A stretch of 21,021 bases of DNA from CF-118 sp035689345 (GTDB taxonomy: Bacteria; Chloroflexota; Dormibacteria; Dormibacterales; Dormibacteraceae). The stretch spans positions 1-21,021 of the forward strand of contig DASSLR010000067.1 in the NCBI GenBank assembly GCA_035689345.1, read 5' to 3'. Below, piece by piece: positions 1 to 6,415 of this stretch (positions within the stretch are counted from its first letter, which is position 1; every line of letters begins with the position of its first letter). The notes under the pieces are model-generated. The model did no database searches. It was not told the origin of the DNA and saw nothing but the letters and a program-made list of their open reading frames with translations. The position numbers and the translations under genes were made by a program.

Positions 1-1
1 G

Positions 2-382
2 GGCGTCGCCATCGTGTGCACGCCGCAGGACGTGGCCACCGACATCGCGGTCAAGGCCCTGCAAATGTTTCGCAAGCTCAACGTCACTCCGCTCGGCCTC
101 ATCGAGAACATGAGCTGGTACGTGTGCCCGAGCTGCGGCCACCGGCATGACATCTTCAGTCACGGCGGCGCCGAGGCCGCCGCGGAGAGGCTTGGCGTGC
201 CGTTCCTCGGCGCGATCCCGCTCGAGGAAGGAATCCGCGAAGACGCGGATGCGGGCACCCCGGTCGTCATCTCGCGGCCCGAGTCGGCCGGCGCGAAAGC
301 ATTCGTCGAGATCGCCTCGCAGGTCGCGGCGCGAACTTCAATCCAGTCGTATCGCCAGCTGCCCGTCATCAACGTCCACTGA
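2..382 (+). CDS. Mrp/ApbC (NBP35-type) Fe-S cluster carrier P-loop ATPase, C-terminal part
   Basis: This is the 3' end of a gene whose start lies outside the window. The frame is open from base 2, and the GTG at 14 is internal because the preceding codons (GVAI) continue the family consensus. The visible segment carries the Mrp landmarks: the stretch beginning TPQDVA that follows the nucleotide site, then LIENMS, then a CPSCG CxxC pair, then IFSHGG, and a C-terminal GAIPLEEGIREDADAGTP block. Mrp/ApbC proteins bind a bridging [4Fe-4S] cluster through the CxxC of a dimer and deliver it to apo-proteins in the cytoplasm. The Walker A region is not in the window. The stop TGA (380-382) overlaps the probable start of the DUF971 gene, so the two are likely translated together. 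Family assignment is secure; the client proteins are unknown. Confidence 0.93.
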   Translation, partial: GVAIVCTPQDVATDIAVKALQMFRKLNVTPLGLIENMSWYVCPSCGHRHDIFSHGGAEAAAERLGVPFLGAIPLEEGIREDADAGTPVVISRPESAGAKAFVEIASQVAARTSIQSYRQLPVINVH

Positions 383-705
383 AAGATCCCGATCCGTTTC
401 CCGTAACCGTCGACGTCGATCGCTCGCAGCAGACGATGCGCATCGAGTGGGAAGGCGGTCACGTGAGCACTTACACGGGCGAGGAGCTCCGGTGGGCGTG
501 TCCGTGCGCCGAATGCCGGGGCGAGGCGGGCGCGCCGGGCCGGCTCTCGCGAGTCAGCACGCTGGCCGAAGACGAGTTGCGAATCCAGGACGTAACCTTG
601 GTTGGCCAGTACGCGTTGCAGATCAGGTTTGACAGCGGGCACGCCACGGGGCTCTACACCTTTTCCTACCTTCGATCTCTCGATCGAGCAGGCCGATCAG
701 GCTGA
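379..705 (+). CDS. DUF971 (gamma-butyrobetaine hydroxylase-like N-terminal domain) protein
   Basis: This is a small soluble protein of about 108 aa. The core reads IEWEGGH, then an LRWACPCAECRGE block, then a C-terminal VGQYALQIRFDSGHATGLYT segment, all typical of DUF971. The first ATG (436) would cut off a stretch that fits the family N-terminus (FPVTVDVDRSQQT just before MRIEWEGGH). The frame is open further upstream without an ATG, GTG or TTG near the right place. I therefore place the start at CTG 379, which forms CTGA with the Mrp stop; 436 is the conservative alternative. DUF971 is found fused to Mrp in plant HCF101 (DUF59-Mrp-DUF971), so adjacency to mrp supports a role in Fe-S cluster transfer. 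The three cysteines of CPCAEC might bind metal. No biochemical role is certain. Confidence 0.85.
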   Translation: MKDPDPFPVTVDVDRSQQTMRIEWEGGHVSTYTGEELRWACPCAECRGEAGAPGRLSRVSTLAEDELRIQDVTLVGQYALQIRFDSGHATGLYTFSYLRSLDRAGRSG

Positions 706-708
706 TGG

Positions 709-714
709 CATAAT
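709..714 (+). promoter_or_regulatory. possible -10 element for the DUF3048 gene
   Basis: CATAAT lies just after the DUF971 stop and 16 bases before the ATG at 731. It matches the sigma-70 -10 consensus in five of six positions and stands out in GC-rich DNA. No convincing -35 is visible. It would give a leader of about ten bases. Confidence 0.3.
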
Positions 715-730
715 CGCCCCAGCTCAGTCG

Positions 731-2332
731 ATGCCCACGTCGCTGCAACAGGAGCACCAGGAGATCGCGCGCCCGTCGTGGCCTGCGCCGCGGCCGCCGA
801 AAAATCGCACGCTTTTCGGACTTCCTGTGCGCCGCGGCTGGATCGCGGTGGCGGTGATCGTCGCTCTCGCGTTCACCAGCGGAGGCGCTTACCTCGCCTA
901 CCTCAACACTCTCCCCACCACAGTGACACTCAACATCACCTCGGGCCAGAAAGAGGTTCCGACCGACCAGCCCCTGACCTTCTCGTTCAACCGGCCGGTC
1001 GGCGTCGACGCGCTGCAGAAGAACTTCTCCATCGACCCGGCGACCGACGGAAACTTCAAGTCAGTCTCGGGACAGAACAAGTACCAGTGGGTCCCCGCCA
1101 AACCGCTGCTCGATCTCACCAGCTACTCGGTTGTGCTGCACCAGTTCACAGACACCACCAAGCACCCCGTGAAGGGAGCGCGCTGGACCTTCACCACCAC
1201 GATCGTCCCTCACATCAGCTCGGTGACCGGCGCTTCCGGCGCTCCGATCAGCGACGGCTCCGAGGTCCAGCCCGGCACCACGTTGACGCTGACGTTCAAC
1301 GACACGATGGTGCCCACGTCGGTGAAGGTGATGATGGGCGACCACCCGCTCACGCTCACGTGGGCCAAGGACTCGCGCAGCGCGACGGTGTCGACGCAAG
1401 GCATTCCGTCGGGACCTTTCGTCATCAAGCTCGCGCCGGGCGCCACCGACCAGACCGGGCACACGATCAAGGCGTCGTGGACACTCGTCACCGGCATCTA
1501 CTACCGCGACCAGGAGCACACGACGGCGCTGAAGTACCCGGCGCTCATCCAGATCCCCAACGACGCGGATGCGGTGGACCAGAACGGGCTGCAGGCCGCG
1601 GACATGGCGTTCGAGTACCTCGCCGAGGGCGGCATCACACGCCTGACCGCGCTCTACGGCAACGCTCCAGACCTCGTCGGCCCGATCCGCTCCAGCCGCC
1701 TCGTGTCGCTCAAGCTGGGCCGGCACTACAAAGGTCTGCTCTTCCAGTCGGGCGAGTCGACCACGACGCAGGCGGCCGCTGGCTCGGATCCGATCCCGCA
1801 GTTCTTCGACACCACCGGTTACACGTTCCGCACCAACAGCCGGTACGCGCCGGACAACCTGATGATCACGGGCGACGGCGTCAACCGTGCCGAGGTGCAC
1901 TTCTATCCGAACCTGCCCGCGTTCACGCTGGCCAAGGCGCGGCCGAACCTGACCGGCGGAACCGCGGCAGCGTCGGTGACGGTGAGCGAGCACAGCTCGA
2001 CTTACACGTACGACCCGACCATGGGCACGTACCAGAAGACTGAGAACGGACACGCCTACAAGGACGCGAAGACGCGCCAGCCGCTGCGCATCGAGATGCT
2101 GATCGTGATGCACACGCAGGTGACGCAGCTGAACATCAGCGACGGGCACGGCTCCTACATCCACGACTTCGACCTCGACGGCAACGGCAGCGCGGACATC
2201 TACTACAAGGGCCAGCACTACGCCGGCGCGTGGACCGGAACGGACACGCACTCGCCGATCGCTTTCACCACGGCGGACGGTCAGGCTTTGAGCCTGCCTC
2301 CGGGCCTGGTCTGGGTCGACGTCACGTCCTAG
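731..2332 (+). CDS. membrane-anchored DUF3048 (YerB-like) protein with N-terminal Ig-like domains
   Basis: A 533-aa protein. A cytoplasmic N-terminus of about 35 residues is followed by one transmembrane segment (about 36-58). Next come two Big_5/SbsA-like Ig domains (about 62-157 and 160-255), each with an FNRPV or FNDTM strand motif. A DUF3048 N-terminal domain runs from about 265 to 410 and contains NGLQAADMAFEYLAEGGITR and VGPIRSSR, and a DUF3048 C-terminal domain runs from about 450 to 530 (GAW, PPGLVWVDV). DUF3048 proteins are extracytoplasmic (lipo)proteins of poorly known function, related to B. subtilis YerB. Translation could open at 602, but that overlaps DUF971 by over 100 bases; ATG 731 leaves a normal N-terminus before the anchor. 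An EF-hand-like DLDGNGSAD motif (481-489) could bind calcium. The stop shares a CTAG with the convergent protease gene. Confidence 0.88.
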   Translation: MPTSLQQEHQEIARPSWPAPRPPKNRTLFGLPVRRGWIAVAVIVALAFTSGGAYLAYLNTLPTTVTLNITSGQKEVPTDQPLTFSFNRPVGVDALQKNFSIDPATDGNFKSVSGQNKYQWVPAKPLLDLTSYSVVLHQFTDTTKHPVKGARWTFTTTIVPHISSVTGASGAPISDGSEVQPGTTLTLTFNDTMVPTSVKVMMGDHPLTLTWAKDSRSATVSTQGIPSGPFVIKLAPGATDQTGHTIKASWTLVTGIYYRDQEHTTALKYPALIQIPNDADAVDQNGLQAADMAFEYLAEGGITRLTALYGNAPDLVGPIRSSRLVSLKLGRHYKGLLFQSGESTTTQAAAGSDPIPQFFDTTGYTFRTNSRYAPDNLMITGDGVNRAEVHFYPNLPAFTLAKARPNLTGGTAAASVTVSEHSSTYTYDPTMGTYQKTENGHAYKDAKTRQPLRIEMLIVMHTQVTQLNISDGHGSYIHDFDLDGNGSADIYYKGQHYAGAWTGTDTHSPIAFTTADGQALSLPPGLVWVDVTS

Positions 2333-3093
2333 ACGGGGACGCGGCGGATCGTCCAGAAATCCGCGGAGAGGTACGCGTCGGTCAGGTAGGCAAAGGGCAT
2401 CGTGAAGTAGCCGTCCCTTCCCCATCGGCCTCCCCACGAGTTGCGCACGAGGAACCGGGAGGCCTTCAGGTCGTAGCCGCACGCGACCACGGCGTGACCT
2501 CCCAGCACGCGCTCACCCATCTTCGGCATCGGCACGGCCCCGGTCCTCGCGACGGCGGGCGACTCGAAGCTCTCGTACACGGAGAAGCCGAAGACGAACG
2601 GGTACCCGCTGGCCAGGCAAGTGAGCAGGGCAGACTGCGATTCGTGGTCGAGGCGAAGGTAGGCGCTCACCTGCTCCTTCAGCGCGGCCTTGTAGCACCT
2701 GTCCGGAGGTTTGACCGCGAAGCGCTTGATGTCATATGGCCAAAGGTCTTCAGCGCAGTAGCCGCGCTTGACCACAGTCTTGATGCCGTCGCGAATCTGC
2801 GCGCCGGAATCGCTGTCGACCGTGCCCTCGAGCGCACGCTCGTTGTAATAGATGAAGAGCCGTGACGGCATCACAGGAGGCGCTTCGCCTTCGTTGCGTT
2901 CCAGGAACTGGAGCGCGCCCGCGATGGCGTTGGCCGTGCATGAGCCGAGCTCGCCCTGGTTGTAGCAGGGGGTGAAGCCCGAGCGAAGGTCGACCTTGGG
3001 TGGCAGCGACCTGGCGATCTTCGGCGGCGGCACGTAACGGAAGTCACGCTGGTCGGGGATGTCGCGGACCCACCCGAAGCGCTTGATGCGCAC
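2329..3093 (-). CDS. papain-like C1-family cysteine protease
   Basis: A 254-aa protein with a GTG start. All papain-family active-site residues are visible: oxyanion Gln46 in YNQGELGSC, nucleophile Cys52, His200 in LGGHAV, and Asn218 in RNSWG followed by GRWGRDGYF. The start lies only about 30 residues before the mature-like VDLRS segment. There is therefore no long inhibitory propeptide, and no signal peptide is seen. This short form resembles bacterial C1A proteases that begin with a D-x-RD-F motif (here DQRDFRY). The protein is likely cytoplasmic unless exported by another route. It follows the Gly-rich membrane protein gene after 9 bases, so the two are probably co-transcribed. It should cleave peptides with papain-type chemistry; the substrate is unknown. 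Its stop codon overlaps the convergent DUF3048 stop. Confidence 0.9.
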   Translation of the reverse strand: MRIKRFGWVRDIPDQRDFRYVPPPKIARSLPPKVDLRSGFTPCYNQGELGSCTANAIAGALQFLERNEGEAPPVMPSRLFIYYNERALEGTVDSDSGAQIRDGIKTVVKRGYCAEDLWPYDIKRFAVKPPDRCYKAALKEQVSAYLRLDHESQSALLTCLASGYPFVFGFSVYESFESPAVARTGAVPMPKMGERVLGGHAVVACGYDLKASRFLVRNSWGGRWGRDGYFTMPFAYLTDAYLSADFWTIRRVPV

Positions 3094-3102
3094 GGGCGGA
3101 GT

Positions 3103-3555
3103 TTATGCGGTCACAGGCACCAGTCGCAGGCCGCGCCGCAGCACGAAGTTGCCGCCGCGGGCAATCCACAGAACGCCCTGCACCACGACTGTCGCGATCA
3201 CCGCGGCGAGGATGACGGCCACCCACCACAGGTCCTTGCCGACGATGTTGGCGGCGGTCAGCGCCGGCAGGTTCAAGCCGGCGGGTTGGAACTGAAGGGT
3301 CGGAAGCGCCGGCATGCTCGTCGAGCTGACCGGGGCGAAAGAATCCTGAATGCCTCCACCGCCATTCCCGCCACCTCCCGCCACCGGCACCGTCGGCGTC
3401 GATTGCAGGTGCGGGTTGTGCAGGTACTCACCGAAGTGATGGCCAGGGCTGTTCGGGTCGGGCGGTGTGAATGCGAACACCGTCGTCGGGGTCAGAGAAA
3501 GAACGAGAAATACAAGAAGCAGCGCATGCCGTGCCACAGCACGCGCGACCCTCAA
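3103..3555 (-). CDS. secreted/membrane Gly- and Pro-rich hypothetical protein
   Basis: A 150-aa protein that I do not recognise. It begins at a TTG preceded by a strong purine-rich ribosome site (GGGAGGAAGG), which decides the start. A hydrophobic signal sequence (about 8-28, ending TTVFA) is followed by a low-complexity Pro/Gly/Ser linker with a GGGGNGGGG run near residue 60. A transmembrane helix occupies about 107-131, followed by a short basic tail (ARGGNFVLRRGLR). The likely topology is an extracytoplasmic linker anchored at the C-terminus with the basic tail inside. It lies 9 bases upstream of the C1 protease gene, so it may be a surface substrate, anchor or partner of that protease; that is inference from context only. 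Confidence 0.75.
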   Translation of the reverse strand: MRVARAVARHALLLVFLVLSLTPTTVFAFTPPDPNSPGHHFGEYLHNPHLQSTPTVPVAGGGGNGGGGIQDSFAPVSSTSMPALPTLQFQPAGLNLPALTAANIVGKDLWWVAVILAAVIATVVVQGVLWIARGGNFVLRRGLRLVPVTA

Positions 3556-3594
3556 CCTTCCTCCCTTACGAACAACACACCGGTCGCGGGCCGT

Positions 3595-3624
3595 AGGTTA
3601 CACGGCGGCTGAACTCGACGTCCA
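3595..3624 (-). promoter_or_regulatory. possible promoter of the Gly-rich protein and C1 protease genes
   Basis: On the minus strand TGGACG (3624-3619) and TAACCT (3600-3595) are separated by 18 bases. They match the sigma-70 -35 and -10 consensus in four positions each. Transcription would begin about 33 bases before the TTG at 3555, leaving room for the strong ribosome site. Confidence 0.35.
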
Positions 3625-3639
3625 GCGGGACTTTTGGAC

Positions 3640-4572
3640 CTAGGTCCTCGCGGTGTCCTTCAGCGCGGACACGTAAGCCGACGCCGCAACCGCCGCTGTG
3701 GTGCCGTCGCCTGCAGCGGTCGCTATCTGTTTCGTCAGCTGCGAGCGCACGTCGCCCACCGCCCAGATGCCTTCGACCGAAGTCCGCATGTCACGGTCGG
3801 TGACGATGTAGCCGGCCTCGTCGTGATTCACGTGCACTTTCAACAGCTGCGAGTTGGGCACGAAGCCGATGAAGATGAACACGCCGCCGACCGGCAGCTC
3901 GGTGGTGTGACCGCGGTGCTCGTAGTTGAGGGCGCGCACTTTCTCATCGCCGGTGATGTCTTTGACGACCGCGTCGAGGATGAACTCGATCTTCGGGTTG
4001 GCGCGTGCGCGGTCGATGAGGATGGGTTGAGCACGCAGCTCGTTGCGCCGGTGGATGATGTAGACCTTCGACGCGTAGCGCGTGAGGAAGTCGCCCTCCT
4101 CGACCGCGGCGTCGCCGCCGCCGACCACCGCCAGCTCCTCGCCCTTGAAGAACGCGCCGTCGCACACGGCGCAGTAGCTCACGCCGCGACCCCAGAAGTC
4201 CTTCTCCCCCGGGACCTCCAGGTAGCGGGGCAGGCCGCCGGCGGCCATGATCACCGCCGGGGCGCGGAGCTCCTCGCCGGACTCGAGCCGAACCACCTTG
4301 CTGCCGTTCTCGACGTCGATCTCCTTGACAGGTTCGAAGTCGCGGATCTCCAGCCCGAACTTGCGGGCGTGGTCGCCCATCTTGATGGCGAGCTCCGAGC
4401 CGAGGATCGACTCGAAGCCGGGGTAGTCCTCGATCAGCTCGGTGTTGAGCAGCTGGCCGCCAAGGGGGCCGCGATCGAGCAGCACCGCCTTGAGGTCCAT
4501 GCGAGCCGTGTAGAGGCCCGCGGCCAGACCGGCCGGCCCGCCGCCGACGATGATGACGTCGTAGTCGCTCAC
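3640..4572 (-). CDS. trxB: thioredoxin reductase (NADPH, FAD flavoprotein)
   Basis: A 310-aa protein, the usual length for low-molecular-weight thioredoxin reductases. The N-terminal FAD-binding motif is GGGPAG (10-15). The redox-active pair is C134-A-V-C137 in SYCAVCDGAFF. An NADPH-binding site follows (GGGDAAVEEG at 151-160, with HRRNELRA at 175-182), and the second FAD motif is GIWAVGDVR (268-276). The enzyme should pass electrons from NADPH through FAD and the CxxC to thioredoxin or a similar disulfide partner. I chose the GTG at 4572 because the longer reading frame adds 50 atypical residues before the flavin motif. No thioredoxin gene is in the window. The upstream DUF255 protein is a possible but unproven partner. 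The next gene upstream on the same strand is the ferredoxin, 177 bp away. Confidence 0.93.
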   Translation of the reverse strand: MSDYDVIIVGGGPAGLAAGLYTARMDLKAVLLDRGPLGGQLLNTELIEDYPGFESILGSELAIKMGDHARKFGLEIRDFEPVKEIDVENGSKVVRLESGEELRAPAVIMAAGGLPRYLEVPGEKDFWGRGVSYCAVCDGAFFKGEELAVVGGGDAAVEEGDFLTRYASKVYIIHRRNELRAQPILIDRARANPKIEFILDAVVKDITGDEKVRALNYEHRGHTTELPVGGVFIFIGFVPNSQLLKVHVNHDEAGYIVTDRDMRTSVEGIWAVGDVRSQLTKQIATAAGDGTTAAVAASAYVSALKDTART

Positions 4573-4650
4573 TGCTCTATGTGGAATTGTGCCCCGACCG
4601 GGCCGTATTCCTAACCGATCGCGCTGAGCCTTCTCCGTGCGCCGCAGGGT

Positions 4651-4671
4651 TGGCTCGGCTTCGCCGAGCCA
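4651..4671. repeat. perfect 9-bp inverted repeat with TTC loop (REP-like hairpin)
   Basis: TGGCTCGGC and its exact complement flank a three-base TTC loop. The hairpin sits in the 177-bp gap between the ferredoxin and thioredoxin reductase genes. There is no T-run beside it on either strand, so it is not a classical terminator. Its shape is like that of dispersed palindromic (REP/BIME) elements, or it could protect an mRNA end. Confidence 0.6.
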
Positions 4672-4725
4672 TGACTGCACCTCGCATGAGTGAGGCGTGG
4701 GCGGGCTCGGGGGGTTCACCACACT

Positions 4726-4740
4726 GGGGGGCCTGCCCCC
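4726..4740 (-). terminator. GC hairpin just after the ferredoxin gene
   Basis: A GGGGG/CCCCC stem with a loop of four or five bases begins about ten bases downstream of the fixX-type stop on the minus strand. It lacks a T-tract, so termination is uncertain. With the hairpin at 4651-4671 it fills most of this gap. I see no credible gene in the gap; a 36-codon frame there has no support. Confidence 0.35.
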
Positions 4741-4749
4741 TTATGTCTC

Positions 4750-5037
4750 TTAACCGAGCCGGTATTGAGCTCCGAAGCCGCCACGCGGGGATTGGCAGGT
4801 GATGTTGTCGAACGGGCAGCCGATGGAGCAGGCGCCGCACTCGATGCAGTTGCCGAAGCTCACCAGGTTCTTCTTCTGCTCCTCGTCCCACTCGTAGACG
4901 CCGGCCGGGCAGAAGTGGTTGCAGTACTTGCCCTTGCACTTGGTCGCGCAGACGGACTGATCGACGATCTCGATGTGCGGGTGCCCGGTGTCCTCGACGT
5001 ACTTGACGGTGAACAGCTTGTCCCGGATCTTCTCCAT
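4750..5037 (-). CDS. fixX: FixX-type ferredoxin-like protein
   Basis: A 95-aa protein. It shows the C-terminal [4Fe-4S] motif C64-x2-C67-x2-C70-x3-C74-P, a second cysteine set (30, 34, 39, 43-P) upstream, and the ending GGFGAQYRLG. This is the FixX signature, close to the GFGxxYRxG tail. FixX proteins pass electrons to or with FixC, an ETF:quinone oxidoreductase-like flavoprotein, in the FixABCX system. No fixA, fixB or fixC is present in this window. The ATG at 5037 overlaps the M20 peptidase stop by one base (TGATG), so translation is coupled to that gene; a GTG immediately before (5040) is an alternative start. Family assignment is good. The electron partner is unknown, and the nearby thioredoxin reductase-like flavoprotein is a candidate by context only. 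Confidence 0.88.
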   Translation of the reverse strand: MEKIRDKLFTVKYVEDTGHPHIEIVDQSVCATKCKGKYCNHFCPAGVYEWDEEQKKNLVSFGNCIECGACSIGCPFDNITCQSPRGGFGAQYRLG

Positions 5038-6392
5038 CACGCGGCTCCGAACCTCTCCCACACGCGGCACATGAGCCGGATGGTGTTCAGGTAGTCGTCG
5101 ATCCGGATGTTCTCGTTGGGCGCGTGGACGCGGTTCTCCGGCCGGCCGACGCCCACGGGCATGACGGTCGGAATCCCGAGGTCTGCCACCACTGGATGCA
5201 TCGGGCCGGTGGCCTGCATGAACGGCCACACGGCCGGCTCGCCGTGCATCTCGCGCACGCTCTCGATCATCACCGTGCCGATCTCGGAGTCGGGATCCGA
5301 ACGCACCGGCTTCTCGCCGTCCGACCACACGACCTCGACCTGCTCGAAGCCGTGGCCGTCGAGGTGCCGGCGCAGCTTGCTCAGAATGTCGGTGGGGTCC
5401 TGGTTGGGGATGAGCCGGAAGTCGAGCTTGGCCGTCGCCTCGGCCGGCAGGACCGTCTTCGACCCCGGACCCTGATAACCGGTTGTGACCCCGGCGACGT
5501 TGCACGTCGGCGTGAACAGCAGCTGCTCGATCACCTTGTCGGCAGAGGGTCTGCGAATCATCTCGTCGAAGCCGATGAGGCGCTTGAGCTGATCGACCTC
5601 GGGGTCGATCTTCGCGAGCATCTTGCGGTCGGCGTCGGTCGGCTGGACGACGTCGTCGTAGAAGCCCTGGATCTTGATGTTCATGTCCTGGTCACGCAGG
5701 CTTGCGAGCGCGCTCACGAGGTACATCGCGGCCGATGGGTACAGGGACGCGTAGCCCGAGTGCTGGTCGAAGTCGAGCAGCTTCACGCGCAGCTGCACGT
5801 AGAGCAGGCCGCGTACACCGAAGAAGATCGTCGGCCGGCCGCCGCTGTCGAAACCGCCTGACTCCCAGAGACAGCCGTCCGCGTGCAGCTTGTCCGCGTG
5901 CTTGTGCGCGATCTTCTCGAACGACTTGGACCCGATCTCCTCCTCGCCCTCGATGAGGAAGCGCAGCGTCACGGGGATTTCGCCGAGGTGCTTCAGCACC
6001 TCGAGCGCGTGGATGCGCGCCATCACGTCGGCCTTGTCGTCGGCCACGCCGCGGGCCACGAGGTGGCCGTCCTTCTCCACCGCCTTGAACGGATCGGCCT
6101 CCCACATGTCTATGGGGTCGACCGGCTGCACGTCGTAGTGCTCGTACAGCAAGAGCTTGCGGCGGCCGGCGCCCTTCACCTCCGCGTACAGCGCGGGCAT
6201 GCCGCCCGCGTCGAACGTCTCGACCTGGTCGGTGAAGCCCGACAGGCGGTTGGCCAGCCAGTCGCGGGCCGGCTTGACCGCGTCCAGGCCGTGGTTGGAG
6301 ATGCTCGGGAAGCTGCAGAGCTCCTTGAGCTCGTCGACAAAACGTCGCGAGTTGCTCTGGATGTAGGTGTCGACCGCGCTGGTGGATATCAC
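5037..6392 (-). CDS. M20-family metallopeptidase (dipeptidase/ArgE-type)
   Basis: A 451-aa protein with a GTG start. Di-zinc M20 landmarks are His85 in EHYDVQP (usually GHYDVQP), the bridging Asp region in GVADDKAD (116-122), the catalytic and metal Glu cluster in IEGEEEIGS (147-155), and His423 in RVHAPNE near the C-terminus. The middle holds the dimerisation/lid domain. Family members hydrolyse dipeptides or N-acyl amino acids in the cytoplasm, and the long form with the YDVQP motif is typical of the carnosinase/CNDP-like group. A longer reading to 6446 would run into the divergent YyaL-type gene. GTG 6392 begins right before the first helix of the family and lies 6 bases after a -10-like element. 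The gene leads an operon with the FixX-type ferredoxin. Confidence 0.9.
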   Translation of the reverse strand: MISTSAVDTYIQSNSRRFVDELKELCSFPSISNHGLDAVKPARDWLANRLSGFTDQVETFDAGGMPALYAEVKGAGRRKLLLYEHYDVQPVDPIDMWEADPFKAVEKDGHLVARGVADDKADVMARIHALEVLKHLGEIPVTLRFLIEGEEEIGSKSFEKIAHKHADKLHADGCLWESGGFDSGGRPTIFFGVRGLLYVQLRVKLLDFDQHSGYASLYPSAAMYLVSALASLRDQDMNIKIQGFYDDVVQPTDADRKMLAKIDPEVDQLKRLIGFDEMIRRPSADKVIEQLLFTPTCNVAGVTTGYQGPGSKTVLPAEATAKLDFRLIPNQDPTDILSKLRRHLDGHGFEQVEVVWSDGEKPVRSDPDSEIGTVMIESVREMHGEPAVWPFMQATGPMHPVVADLGIPTVMPVGVGRPENRVHAPNENIRIDDYLNTIRLMCRVWERFGAA

Positions 6393-6398
6393 ACCGCC

Positions 6399-6405
6399 AT
6401 TCTTA
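6399..6405 (-). promoter_or_regulatory. possible -10 for a leaderless M20 peptidase mRNA
   Basis: TAAGAAT on the minus strand ends six bases before the GTG at 6392. That distance would put transcription initiation at or next to the start codon. No ribosome site is visible. It overlaps the forward -10-like element by two bases. Confidence 0.3.
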
Positions 6406-6409
6406 CACT
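6404..6409 (+). promoter_or_regulatory. possible -10 (TANNNT) for a leaderless DUF255 mRNA
   Basis: TACACT lies six bases before the ATG at 6416, with no ribosome site between. This is the usual geometry of leaderless transcripts in high-GC bacteria. No clear -35 is visible. Confidence 0.4.
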
Positions 6410-6415
6410 GGCTGT

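Noticed and set aside
602..730. Longer start for the DUF3048 protein at ATG 602
   Set aside because: It would overlap DUF971 by over 100 bases and adds residues that do not look like an N-terminus; ATG 731 fits better.
1061..2482. 473-codon minus-strand frame under the DUF3048 gene
   Set aside because: Arg-rich shadow without motifs; it also runs into the C1 protease gene.
3620..3635. Small GTCC/GGAC hairpin followed by TTTT on the plus strand
   Set aside because: The stem is only 4 bp and it points along the plus strand where no gene ends; both neighbouring genes are on the minus strand.
4573..4722. N-terminal extension of thioredoxin reductase by 50 residues
   Set aside because: The extra residues are Pro/Arg-rich and unlike the family; GTG 4572 lies right before the FAD motif.
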